DNA of 64,000 bases from positions 1-64,000 of the forward strand of contig JAHBWY010000008.1 of NCBI GenBank assembly GCA_019636735.1, read 5' to 3'. The notes under the pieces are model-generated. The model was not told where the DNA came from and did no database searches. It worked only from the letters and a program-made list of their open reading frames with translations. The first letter of the stretch is position 1. Every line of letters begins with the position of its first letter. The stretch is from Phycisphaeraceae bacterium. Lineage in GTDB: Bacteria; Planctomycetota; Phycisphaerae; Phycisphaerales; SM1A02. Made by a program: the position numbers and the translations under genes. Positions 36,197 through 44,703 of the stretch are shown here, piece after piece.

Positions 36197-36982
36197 TCAG
36201 GCGAAGCGACCGAATGCCTCCATCGATCGACGCGTGATCTGGTCCTGCTGGCGGATGAGATTGGTGCCGGCCTCGAAGGCGCGGGTGGACTTCATGACCG
36301 AAACGAGTTCGGAGATGGGATCGACCGCGCTCTCCTCGACGGCGGACTGCACGATCGTGGCCGAGGCCTCGGGAAGCGGCGGCAGACCGTTGCGACGGAT
36401 GACGGAGTTCAGGGCGTCGGCCGTGTAGAGACCATCACCGCGCTTGCGCAGCGCCTGCGACGCCACATCGACCAGCGCAAGCTGTGAGAGTGTTCCCTCG
36501 CCCTGCGAGATGGTCCCATCTTCAAACACCGTGATGGGGCGCGATCGATCGATCACGATCGGATCGCCGTCGCGGTTGAGCACCGTGGCGCCGGAGTTGG
36601 CCATGACCAATCGCCCCGTGGCGTCGAGTTCGAGGCGACCATCGCGCGTCAACGCGAGCGCGCCCTGGCGATCGCGCACGACCATGAACCCGGCACCGTT
36701 GAGGGCGAGGTCAAGAGGTTTTGAAGTCGTCCGAAAGCCGCCCTGGCGGAAGTCGGTGCGCGTCGGATTGATCTGAATGCCTCCCCCGAGGCGCTCGAGA
36801 ATTGGCTGAGGTGGCGCCCCGGGCACGCTGCCGGTCAGTCGCTCCGGGGAGCGCTCGCGAGCGATGACCCAGTCAGGCTTGAAGGCCGTGGTCGTCGCGT
36901 TCGCGAGGTTGTTCGCCGCCACATCAAGGCGGTGCATGCTGGTGAGGACGCCCGCGGCGGAGAGCGTTGTGCCGTAGTTCAT
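36197..36982 (-). CDS. flgF: Flagellar proximal rod protein FlgF
   Basis: A 261-residue rod protein. It has the N-terminal signature LDVAANNLANATTTAFKPD, a central LNGAGFMVVRDRQG and the C-terminal VDPISELVSVMKSTRAFEAGTNLIRQQD motif. ATG 36982 has GAAGGAG 4 nt upstream. It is the first gene of the flagellar set in the window. Confidence 0.92.
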   Translation of the reverse strand: MNYGTTLSAAGVLTSMHRLDVAANNLANATTTAFKPDWVIARERSPERLTGSVPGAPPQPILERLGGGIQINPTRTDFRQGGFRTTSKPLDLALNGAGFMVVRDRQGALALTRDGRLELDATGRLVMANSGATVLNRDGDPIVIDRSRPITVFEDGTISQGEGTLSQLALVDVASQALRKRGDGLYTADALNSVIRRNGLPPLPEASATIVQSAVEESAVDPISELVSVMKSTRAFEAGTNLIRQQDQITRRSMEAFGRFA

Positions 36983-37912
36983 GGCGCGCTCCTTCGGTCT
37001 CGCGCGGCCCCCTTGGGCGTGATCACTCCCGACGGTGGAACTGATGAGGCTCGGGGTGAAGTGCGGCCGGCGCCCGCAGCAAGGTCACCGTCACCGGCGC
37101 CATGGGTCGATCGAACGCGGTGGAGCATTGCCGCCACCCGGGCATAGCCAAGCAGGTCGAGGCCGATGCCCGCGATCGAGAGCGGCGCTGGCGCGAAGAG
37201 GTGAGAGGGCCGGTTGGAGGGCATGGCCGAGGGGCTAAGGCAAGCGCCGTGCCGGACTCGGAATGAGTTCAATGGCTTGACTCTGAAGCCGCCAGCGGGC
37301 TTGTGGCGCAGAAACCGCGCGAATGATGGTCTCGAAGTGCGCCGACCGTGCGCGGCCAATAACCGCTTGGGGGTGCCTTTCGAGCGGGGTTTGATTCAGT
37401 TCAGGTTTTGACTGTCAGCACCAAGGTGGCCCTCCGCTCCTGCAAGAGGTCAATAAGCAAACTTGTGCCCAAGTCAATGGAAATCAGTGACTTCGGCTCA
37501 AGTCGTCCACTGGATATCCACAACCACTCTCGCTATCTTTGCAGCCCTTCGCGCCCGGGGACCGATGCTCACCAGCACGGTCCCGCAGTGCGGATCGACA
37601 CGATGGTCTCTCCAGCCCCACGCGGTTCGGCACGCAGCGAGTGCCCACACATCGATCGCAACGATCATCGGTGCGCAAGCCGATTTTCGCTGGGCTCCAT
37701 CGATTCGATGTTCCACTTCTGCTGCGGCGGTCAGCACGGTTGCCCGGTCTTCCACCGGATCAACATGGAGCTTGCCCATGCGGAGTGCTCGTCCCAATCC
37801 GGCCCGCTCATCGGTCGCGGAAGCACCGTTGCCATCTCGGTCGGTGGCGAAGCGCTCCTCCGGCAAGCGGTCTGAATCTCAAAGGTCAGAATCGCCGGGA
37901 TCTGCCTCGCCC
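36983..37912. other. Long region without a clear gene
   Basis: About 930 bp between flgF and the recombinase. Several frames are open, but none has protein-like composition. It must contain the flgF promoter (minus strand). In-frame ATG 37778 could extend the recombinase by 45 Ser/Arg-rich residues; I do not favour this, but cannot exclude it. Confidence 0.4.
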
Positions 37913-38815
37913 ATGGGGCTGGCGGTTCGTGACTTCATGATGTTCGCCAGGGTCGAGGCGGGGCTCTCCAAGGCGACAATCGAAGCCTATTCACGCGATC
38001 TCGTGGACTTCGTTCGCGATATCGATCCAAAATCAGACAAAGAGCCGGGCACCATTACTTACGATGATGTCGCCGGTCACCTGAGGCATCTCGCCAAGGA
38101 CCGAGATCTTGATCCGGCGTCGATCGTGCGTCATCTGGCGACAATTCGCGTATTCTTCAGATATCTTCACGCCAACCGGCGAATCGAGCGAGATCCTGCA
38201 AGGCTGGTTGAACGGCCGATCCGGTGGCGCCGGATCCCCAATGTCCTGATTCCGAGCCAGATGCGGAAGCTGGTCGAAGCGCCAAGTGCCGAGTGGGGCG
38301 GACTTTGGCTACGGGACCGGGCGATGCTCGAACTGATGTACGCCGCTGGCCTTCGGGCGAGTGAGGTGGGGGCCCTCAAGCTCAACGACCTGAACGAGAC
38401 CCTCGCGTGCTTGGTCATCACCGGAAAGGGGCAGAAGCAGCGCGTTGTTCCGATTGGGACGCCCGCCCTGAACTGGACCCGCCGCTACCTGAGCGAACTC
38501 CGTCCACTCCTGGCCCGATGGCCCGATGGCCGCGATCGCTTCCGCCTGATCCTCTCCTTCAGCGGTAGGCCGATCGAACGGGTGGCGGTGTGGCAGATCG
38601 TTCGCCGAGCGGCGGCTCGTGCAGGACTCGACCATGTTCACCCTCACGCGCTCAGGCACAGTTTCGCGACCCACATGGTGGGTGGAGGCGCAGACCTCCG
38701 AGTGGTGCAGGAGCTCCTCGGTCACGCCGACATCGGGACGACGCAGATCTACACGCAGGTCGATCGGACCCGCCTTCGAGATGTGCTGAAGCGCTTCCAT
38801 CCGCGCGAAGGGTGA
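37913..38815 (+). CDS. Tyrosine recombinase, XerC/XerD type
   Basis: A 300-residue recombinase from ATG 37913, the normal length for Xer proteins. The N-terminal SAM-like domain is present (FARVEAGLSKATIEAYSRDLVDFV). The catalytic set is complete: Arg in AAGLRASEVGAL, Lys in TGKGQKQRVVPIG, HxxR in HPHALRHSFATHMV, and GHADIGTTQIYTQV with the nucleophilic Tyr. It probably resolves chromosome dimers at dif. There is no partner recombinase or phage gene adjacent, which argues for a housekeeping Xer protein. Confidence 0.9.
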   Translation: MGLAVRDFMMFARVEAGLSKATIEAYSRDLVDFVRDIDPKSDKEPGTITYDDVAGHLRHLAKDRDLDPASIVRHLATIRVFFRYLHANRRIERDPARLVERPIRWRRIPNVLIPSQMRKLVEAPSAEWGGLWLRDRAMLELMYAAGLRASEVGALKLNDLNETLACLVITGKGQKQRVVPIGTPALNWTRRYLSELRPLLARWPDGRDRFRLILSFSGRPIERVAVWQIVRRAAARAGLDHVHPHALRHSFATHMVGGGADLRVVQELLGHADIGTTQIYTQVDRTRLRDVLKRFHPREG

Positions 38816-38917
38816 GCACGCTGCTGGTGAGATCCGCTTCGGACGCTCGTCATGTGAAGAGTCGCCGCGCCATTGCCGCCGCAAGTCACTCACTTCAAGC
38901 GATCCACACAAGAGGCG

Positions 38918-39023
38918 GGAGTCGCCACTCGGCCGCATGGAGCGACGCCCACGGAGTTGAACTGCGAGCCGAGCCGCCCCAACAAAGTTGGGAGTCGCCA
39001 CTCCGCGTGGAATGGCGACTCCC
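38918..39023. terminator. Hairpin between converging genes, with a flanking direct repeat
   Basis: GGGAGTCGCCA (38990-39000) and TGGCGACTCCC (39013-39023) form a perfect 11-bp stem with a 12-nt loop. It lies between the converging recombinase and sorting-tail protein genes and could terminate both. The block GGGAGTCGCCACTC also occurs at 38918-38931, a direct repeat 72 bp upstream. No T-run follows, so efficiency is uncertain. Confidence 0.5.
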
Positions 39024-39096
39024 GAGTGATGCGACTTGGAGGGGCCGTGCCCCATCCAATCCCGTGCCGCAGAAGCGTGTCAGGGAAGCTGGCCGA

Positions 39097-39933
39097 TCAG
39101 CGTCGGCGCCGCATGCCAACCACGCCCGCAAGCCCCAGGAGCGCCAATGCGCCGGGCGCGGGGATCAGGTTGCCGGTGACGCCCACGGCCACCAGGTCTG
39201 GGCCATTCATGCCGTTGGCGGCTTCGAATCGGAAGCCGATGATGTTCTGCCACGACGCATCGAGGCTGATGCCGACGCCGAAGACCTGCTGCGCGCCGCT
39301 GATCTCGACCGTGTCGAGCGTCCAGCCTGCCGCGCCCATGTCACCCCGCAGGGCCATGATCGAATCGGTGACTGAACCATCGGATCGAATGCCGCGAATG
39401 CGCAGATCGCTGTTCCCGCCGCGCTCGAGGATGGCGAGCTCAACGGAGTTCGAATCGCCATCGGCGTTCAGGATCTGGCCATTCGCAAGGAAGAGGTCCA
39501 GCGTCCATGCGCCGTTGTCCTCGCCGTCGATGATCCACGACATGTTCTTGTAGCCGTTGAAGCTGCCGAAGACTTCGCCGATCGTGCCGGTCCCCGAACC
39601 CTCGCCGGCGAACGGCGAGGCGTTGTCGGCGCGATCCGGGTTCCCGGAGTATGCGTTGCCGCTCGAGTTCATGTCGCGCGGAACGGCGTCAAGCCAGCCG
39701 AAGGTGCCGACATTGTTCGTGAACGATCCATCGCCCCACTTCAGAAAGTTCGAGCCGTTCCAGAGATCGGTCGAGCTGATGAACCCAAGCGAGGTCAGTT
39801 CACGGTCGCCTCCGTGAAGGACCGTGCTGGTGCTCGATGAAGCAACCTTATGGAAGGTGGTCGAACTCCACGCGGGAGCCAACAGGGTGAGCGAGGCGCC
39901 AAGACCAACGACGATGGTGCAACGAGCGTGCAT
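39097..39933 (-). CDS. Secreted protein with PEP-CTERM-like sorting tail
   Basis: A 278-residue protein from ATG 39933, with AGGAG about 10 nt upstream. A signal peptide (CTIVVGLGASLTLLAPAWS) leads into a beta-rich domain with many Asn/Gly/Ser residues (SSGNAYSGNPDRADNASPF). The C-terminus is PAPGALALLGLAGVVGMRRRR, the pattern of PEP-CTERM-type sorting signals. It is probably exported and processed by an exosortase-like enzyme. Ligand or substrate is unknown. Confidence 0.85.
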   Translation of the reverse strand: MHARCTIVVGLGASLTLLAPAWSSTTFHKVASSSTSTVLHGGDRELTSLGFISSTDLWNGSNFLKWGDGSFTNNVGTFGWLDAVPRDMNSSGNAYSGNPDRADNASPFAGEGSGTGTIGEVFGSFNGYKNMSWIIDGEDNGAWTLDLFLANGQILNADGDSNSVELAILERGGNSDLRIRGIRSDGSVTDSIMALRGDMGAAGWTLDTVEISGAQQVFGVGISLDASWQNIIGFRFEAANGMNGPDLVAVGVTGNLIPAPGALALLGLAGVVGMRRRR

Positions 39934-40107
39934 GAGTGAACTTCTCCTCTTGCCGGTGTGGTGAATGACCCGGACCACACCACCATGCGTTGTCCCGGGC
40001 GTTGTGCTGAGACGAACCTTTCACTTGCTCGCGAATTCAACGCTCTGGGACGCCTGCGCCCGCCCATGAAGGACCGCGAAGTGTGCAAGGTCCCGTAGGC
40101 TGCGGGT

Positions 40108-41613
40108 GTGAACACCGATCCATGCATCCTCGTCATCCTCGGCGCCTCGGGCGACCTCGCGAAGCGGAAGCTCATTCCCTCCATGGCGGAGATGTCGCGC
40201 CTCGGTCTGCTCAATCCGAAGACAGTTATCGTCGGTGTCAGCCGCACGCCCAAGCGCGATGACGAGTGGCGCGATGAACTCCTGCCGTGGGTGCGCGAAC
40301 ATGCGAGCGGCTTTGATGAGCACGCCTGGTCGGAGCTGGCGCGACGGATCTTCTATCACGCCGGAGATGCGACGAAGCCGGAGGTGTATCCCGGTCTCAC
40401 GGCCCAACTCGATGAACTCGCGCGCGAACATGGCACGCACGGGAACATCCTCTTCTATCTCAGCGTGGCTCCCGAGCTCTACGAGCCGATCGTCTCCCGT
40501 ATCGATGAAGCGGGACTCGTGACCGAGGGGCGGCGGTGGTGTTCGGTCGATCCCTCGTCGCGCTCCTGGCAGCGCATCGTGGTCGAGAAGCCCTTCGGCT
40601 CCGACGACGAAAGCGCCGCGAGCCTCAATCGGGCGCTTGGTCGAGTCTTCGATGAGGAGGCGATCTATCGCATCGATCACTATCTCGGCAAGGGTGTCGT
40701 GCAGGGTCTCCTTGCGCTGCGCTTCGCCAACACCATCTTCGAGCCGGTGTGGAACCAGCGCTACATCGATCATGTCCAGATCACGGCGGCGGAGACGGTC
40801 GGAGTCGGACAACGCATCGGCTTCTACGACGGCACCGGTGCCATCCGCGACATGATTCAGTCGCACCTGCTCCAGATCCTCACCTTCGTGGCGATGGAGC
40901 CACCCACGCTCTTCCGCGCCGAGCACATCCGCGCAGAGAAGGTGAAGGTCGTCGATGCGATCAAGATGCCGCCGAGAGAGCGACTGGGTGAGTTCGGTGC
41001 GCTTGGCCAGTATGGCGCCGGTGGTGGCGAGCCCGCCTATCACCTGGAGCAGGGTGTCGATCCGCAATCACGGACGGAGACCTTCGCGGCCATCAAGCTG
41101 ATCTTCGATAACTGGCGCTGGGCCGGCACGCCGTTCTATCTCCGCACGGGCAAGAAGATGGCGGCGAAGCGCACGGAGATCGTCGTGCAGTTCAAGCCGC
41201 CCGCCGCGAATCTCTTTCGCGAGGTGATCCCGGCGCCGCCCGAGGCCAATCGCATGATCATCGAGATTGCACCGCACGAGCGATTCCGGCTTCGATTTGA
41301 AGGGAAGGAGCCCGGCCAGGGCTTCAAGCTGACGCCGATGGAGCTCATCATGGATTATCGCGAGCAGTTCAATGTTGAACCGCTCGAGGCATATGGCCCG
41401 CTCATCATCGACGCCATGCGCGGCGATCAGAGTCTCTACAAACATCGCATGGAAGTTGAAGGCGCATGGCGCGCCGTCATGCCGTTCATCGGTCCGGAGA
41501 GTGAGCCGCTGCGCCGCTCGATTCACGCCAATTACGCGCCCGGAAGCTGGGGACCGGAGACGGCCGACGCGATGCTTGCGCGCGACGGTCGACGCTGGCA
41601 CAACCCGCGGTGA
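40108..41613 (+). CDS. zwf: Glucose-6-phosphate 1-dehydrogenase
   Basis: A 501-residue enzyme starting at GTG 40108. It oxidises glucose 6-phosphate with NAD(P)+ at the entry of the oxidative pentose phosphate pathway. Seen: the nucleotide-binding LGASGDLAKRKLIPSM, the substrate motif RIDHYLGKG (about residue 188), and VVEKPFGSD, all typical and intact. The C-terminal SWGPETADAMLARDGRRW is normal for the family. No edd or pgl is adjacent. Confidence 0.95.
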   Translation: MNTDPCILVILGASGDLAKRKLIPSMAEMSRLGLLNPKTVIVGVSRTPKRDDEWRDELLPWVREHASGFDEHAWSELARRIFYHAGDATKPEVYPGLTAQLDELAREHGTHGNILFYLSVAPELYEPIVSRIDEAGLVTEGRRWCSVDPSSRSWQRIVVEKPFGSDDESAASLNRALGRVFDEEAIYRIDHYLGKGVVQGLLALRFANTIFEPVWNQRYIDHVQITAAETVGVGQRIGFYDGTGAIRDMIQSHLLQILTFVAMEPPTLFRAEHIRAEKVKVVDAIKMPPRERLGEFGALGQYGAGGGEPAYHLEQGVDPQSRTETFAAIKLIFDNWRWAGTPFYLRTGKKMAAKRTEIVVQFKPPAANLFREVIPAPPEANRMIIEIAPHERFRLRFEGKEPGQGFKLTPMELIMDYREQFNVEPLEAYGPLIIDAMRGDQSLYKHRMEVEGAWRAVMPFIGPESEPLRRSIHANYAPGSWGPETADAMLARDGRRWHNPR

Positions 41614-41737
41614 GGGTGATGGTGACGGGGTCGCTCTCATCGGTCCACCCCGTGTGAGAGTGTGAGATTGGTACCTGTCCCCTGCGGTCGCAATCTTCCG
41701 CAACCGGCGGACTTCCGCGCGACGCTGCGGCCGAGCG

Positions 41738-42349
41738 TCAGCCCTTCGACGCTGACGGTCGCCAGAATCGTTCGTGCAGCGCCAGAAGCCTCGAGTAGTC
41801 CCCTGTATCTGCGAGCTTCACTGCGGTGAGGTACTCGCCGCGAACAACGCTGGAGGTGCCGATTGTCGACTCGGGCCACTCGACTGGCTCGGCGCCATGG
41901 CGCATGAGCCAGATGTTCGCGAGCATTCGCGCCCACCGTCCGTTGCCGTTCGCGAAGGGATGAATGCGAACGGCGCGATGGTGAAGCCTGACCGCCTGTT
42001 CGAGGAGCGGCATGCTCGATTCCTGCCACGCAGCGAGATCTGCCCGCAGCTCGTGGAGTTCGACCTCGATGTTGCGAGGGAGCGAACCGATGTTGGTCTC
42101 GTGCGTGCGACGATTCCCTGCCCAGGTCCAGACATCGCCGAACATCTCTTGGTGGAGCCTGAGCATCCACGCGACATCGAAGGGTGCCGCACGGCTCGTC
42201 GGCCTTGAGGCCAGGTACTTCACGATCGCCTTGCGGATGTTCTCGGCTTCAACCGCGTTGAGAGCGGCCTTCGTGGTGATGCCCTGGACGCGAAGACCCG
42301 AGAGGTCGTCGAGTGGCGTTTCGCCGGGGATCGGTTCCTCATCAACCAT
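41738..42349 (-). CDS. Fic-domain protein (mobile mystery protein B type)
   Basis: A ~203-residue Fic/Doc-fold protein. ATG 42349 overlaps the upstream stop as TGATG; TTG 42352 is an alternative. The AMPylation motif is intact (IHPFANGNGRWARM, i.e. HxFxxGNGRxxR), and the preceding MFGDVWTWAGNRRTHETNIG matches the mobile mystery protein B group (TIGR02613). Such proteins occur on mobile elements with an HTH partner, as here. It probably modifies a host target, with the partner keeping it in check. Confidence 0.88.
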   Translation of the reverse strand: MVDEEPIPGETPLDDLSGLRVQGITTKAALNAVEAENIRKAIVKYLASRPTSRAAPFDVAWMLRLHQEMFGDVWTWAGNRRTHETNIGSLPRNIEVELHELRADLAAWQESSMPLLEQAVRLHHRAVRIHPFANGNGRWARMLANIWLMRHGAEPVEWPESTIGTSSVVRGEYLTAVKLADTGDYSRLLALHERFWRPSASKG

Positions 42350-42741
42350 CAATCGGACCAGAGCCTTCGCTTCGGTCCCGCGAGCAACTCGTGGAACGAT
42401 CGCTCGACGATACGGTTGTAGGTGGCTGCATCCACTGCCTGACTCTCCAGCGCACTCGTCCCTTGCACCAGGCGCGCGATTCGCTCAGCCTTCGATCGAG
42501 CCTGACGCCGACGGAACTCGTCGATGTCCGTCTCCGCGAGGCCGATAGGAGCGCCGAGCACATCGGCGACCTTCGCCACATTGACGAACGAAGCTTCGGC
42601 GAGGTGCCCGCGCAGGATGCGCCGCACGGTGGGCAGAGAGACACCGCTTCTCTGCGCGATCGCCACGAGGCTCATTCCGAGGTCTCGTCGTCGTTGGTCG
42701 AGGCGGTCCCCCGTGACGGCGGCGATTGCGTTCATCGGCAT
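42349..42741 (-). CDS. XRE-family HTH protein partnering the Fic gene
   Basis: A ~130-residue protein with an XRE helix-turn-helix near the N-terminus (MSLVAIAQRSGVSLPTVRRILRG) and a helical C-terminal domain (RSKAERIARLVQGTSALESQAVDAAT... RSFHELLAGPKRRLWS). It is translationally coupled to the Fic gene. It does not match mobile mystery protein A closely, so it may be a different antitoxin-like regulator. ATG 42735 is an alternative start. An AT-rich promoter with a palindrome lies immediately upstream. Confidence 0.75.
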   Translation of the reverse strand: MPMNAIAAVTGDRLDQRRRDLGMSLVAIAQRSGVSLPTVRRILRGHLAEASFVNVAKVADVLGAPIGLAETDIDEFRRRQARSKAERIARLVQGTSALESQAVDAATYNRIVERSFHELLAGPKRRLWSD

Positions 42742-42746
42742 ACAGT

Positions 42747-42784
42747 ATCATATACGACTCTTTTCACACACTAATAGAGTCATA
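42747..42784 (-). promoter_or_regulatory. Promoter and operator of the XRE-Fic pair
   Basis: On the minus strand, TATGAT (42747-42752) could be a −10 element only 6 nt from the ATG at 42741, giving a leaderless mRNA. Just upstream, the arms TACGACTCT (42753-42761) and AGAGTCATA (42776-42784) form an inverted repeat with one mismatch and a 14-nt spacer. This suits autoregulation by the XRE protein. The segment is strikingly AT-rich. Confidence 0.5.
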
Positions 42785-43087
42785 CATGAGGTCTTGCTTC
42801 AGAAGCGAGCCCTATAACTGTTAGAACGAGCGACTTCTGCTGCACGGTGGCGGCGAGCACCCCCTCCCACCAACCGCGCTCTTCTGGAGCGCCGCTCCAG
42901 ATTTGCAAGGATCGGGGCCGGAGCGCCCACCAACTGGCGACAGGAAGTGGATGCGAAACATCCGAAGTTCGGATGTTTAACTTCCGGATCGACTTGTGCC
43001 TGACCGGTCGACCAAGCCCCTCAACTCGCCGCAGTGACGGAACCCCGGCGCTCCACAGCTCTGCGGGAAGCGCCGTGGCCCACACCC
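42785..43087. other. Gene-free region at the element's left side
   Basis: About 300 bp between the XRE-Fic pair and the orphan antitoxin, with no supported gene. If the integrative element ends on this side, its attachment site should be here or just left of 41.7 kb; I could not recognise a tRNA or direct repeat. Confidence 0.35.
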
Positions 43088-43396
43088 TCATCCTGTCGCG
43101 CGGTGCGAAAGCTTCTGCTCCTGCCGAAGTCGATCGGCGAGAAAGGTCTTGAGCAGCGACTGGTACGGAACATCGCGCTGATTGGCCAGGACCTTGAGCT
43201 CATCGATCATGCTCTGCGGCAAGCGCAGCGAGATCGTCGCCGTCGAGGGCTGAAGGTTGGGGAATCGCGCGCGGCCGGCGCCGGCCCAGTCGAGGTAGGC
43301 GACCGAGTCATGCGACTGCCAGAAGCGCCGCTCGGCGGCTTCACTCCTGAACTTCGGGATCCGCTTGAGACTCCGCTTTCCTTGCTTCTTCGTCAT
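43088..43396 (-). CDS. CopG/BrnA-like antitoxin without a toxin
   Basis: A 102-residue ribbon-helix-helix antitoxin. It has the family's FRSEAAERRFWQSHDSVAYLDW and a C-terminal TISLRLPQSMIDELKVLANQRDVPYQSLLKTFLADRL segment. BrnT-like toxins are normally encoded just upstream, but only 75 bp separates this gene from the integrase, so the toxin has been lost. It may have been retained as a regulator or is a decaying remnant. Confidence 0.8.
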   Translation of the reverse strand: MTKKQGKRSLKRIPKFRSEAAERRFWQSHDSVAYLDWAGAGRARFPNLQPSTATISLRLPQSMIDELKVLANQRDVPYQSLLKTFLADRLRQEQKLSHRATG

Positions 43397-43471
43397 AGAT
43401 GCTGCGCTGCCGTCGACTCATGGGCCGCGCCGACACGATCACCGGGGAGTGTATGTCCGCCACTCACGGAG

Positions 43472-44646
43472 TCAGGCTGCTGGCTGAACTGCCGACGCAC
43501 CCCTCCCCACCGCCTTGTCGAAGAGCTCGTCGGGGACGGCGTTGGCGTAGTGGCGACCGCTCACCTCGATGCTGTGGCCGATCCACTTGCTCACCGCGAA
43601 CTGCGGGAAGCGCATCGCCCATTCCTTATCGCAGCTCGAGCGCAGCGTCTGCCAGAGGCGCTGCCACGGTTCCACTCCGGCCCGCGCGCAGATGCGTCGC
43701 ACCGGTCGAATCAACGCTCCCTTGCCGCGCATGGCAATGAGCCGCTCCTCGCCTTCGGGGCATGACTCGAACCTCGCCTGCAGCAGCGCCATGAGAGGCG
43801 CCGTGATCGGCACCACGCGTTCACCGTGACCGGCCCAGCGCTCGGTCTTCGGGCTGCGGACCGTGAGTCGCCCGCGATCGAAGTCGACATGTGCCCAGGT
43901 CAGAATGTGCGACTCGCTGGCCACGCGAAGACCCGCGTATCGCGCGAGGCCGAAGAGCAAGCGCCACTCGTCGTCGGGACAGGCGTCGATCACGCGCGCG
44001 ATCTCGTCCGGCGTGATGTAGCGGCGATAGTTGCTCGCCGTGACTCCCGACGCGAGCGCGGCGAACGGATTCGCGTCGACCGCGCCGCGGCGCACGGCGT
44101 CGGCCACGATCGACTTCACATTGCCGCAGTGCGTGCGGACCGTCGCCTCGGAGAGGTCGAGCTCCTTGAGCCACCTCCGCCACGCGGTCGCATCCTCCGG
44201 CGTGATCTTCCGGATCGCTGTCTTCGGACGAAGAACGCGAAGAGCTTGATGCCCGTCTGCCGCAGCTTCTTGAGGCTGCCGATCTTGCGTTGATCCTCAC
44301 GCTCGGCGATGTAGCGGTTGACCTGTTCTTCGAGCGTGGTTCCGCGCCGCGGCGCCGCAAGTTCGACTGCGACCAGTTTGTCATAAAGGCGATCGTCGAT
44401 GCCCGCGAGCCATCGCGCGGTTTCGTCACTCGGCGCGTGCCGCACGAATGTCGCGGTCACGAGGTCCTCGACCCTGACCTTCAGCGCGTCGGCGTATCGC
44501 TTCGGCACCTGGCCGAGCGTGATGTGCCGGTACGCACCCGACGCGCTTCTGAATGAAATGAAGCGGCTGCCATTCGATCGGGTCGTGATGCTTGCCAATC
44601 TGATCGCTCCGTAGCGCCCTCGGGGCGCACACTCGCTTCCTTGCAT
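43472..44646 (-). pseudogene. Tyrosine integrase of the mobile element, frameshifted
   Basis: Two frames together make one integrase. The N-terminal part (FISFRSASGAYRHITLGQVPKR... GSLKKLRQTGIKLFAFFV) changes frame near 44,228 and continues as PKTAIRKITPEDATAWRRWL, then into the catalytic domain. There the Arg (YAGLRVASE), the HxxR-equivalent (TLRSSCDKEWA) and GHSIEVSGRHYAN with the Tyr are intact. One missing base explains the break. The start is uncertain (ATG 44646). Unless the frameshift is a sequencing error, the element can no longer excise by itself. Confidence 0.8.
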
Positions 44647-44703
44647 GTCGCGCCGGGTTGGCCGGTGCACCCCGACACACTCAGCCAACTCCGGGCCGGA
44701 ACC

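Noticed and set aside
42780..43091. 103-codon minus ORF between the Fic pair and the antitoxin
   Set aside because: Trp/Arg-rich composition without domains; considered noncoding.
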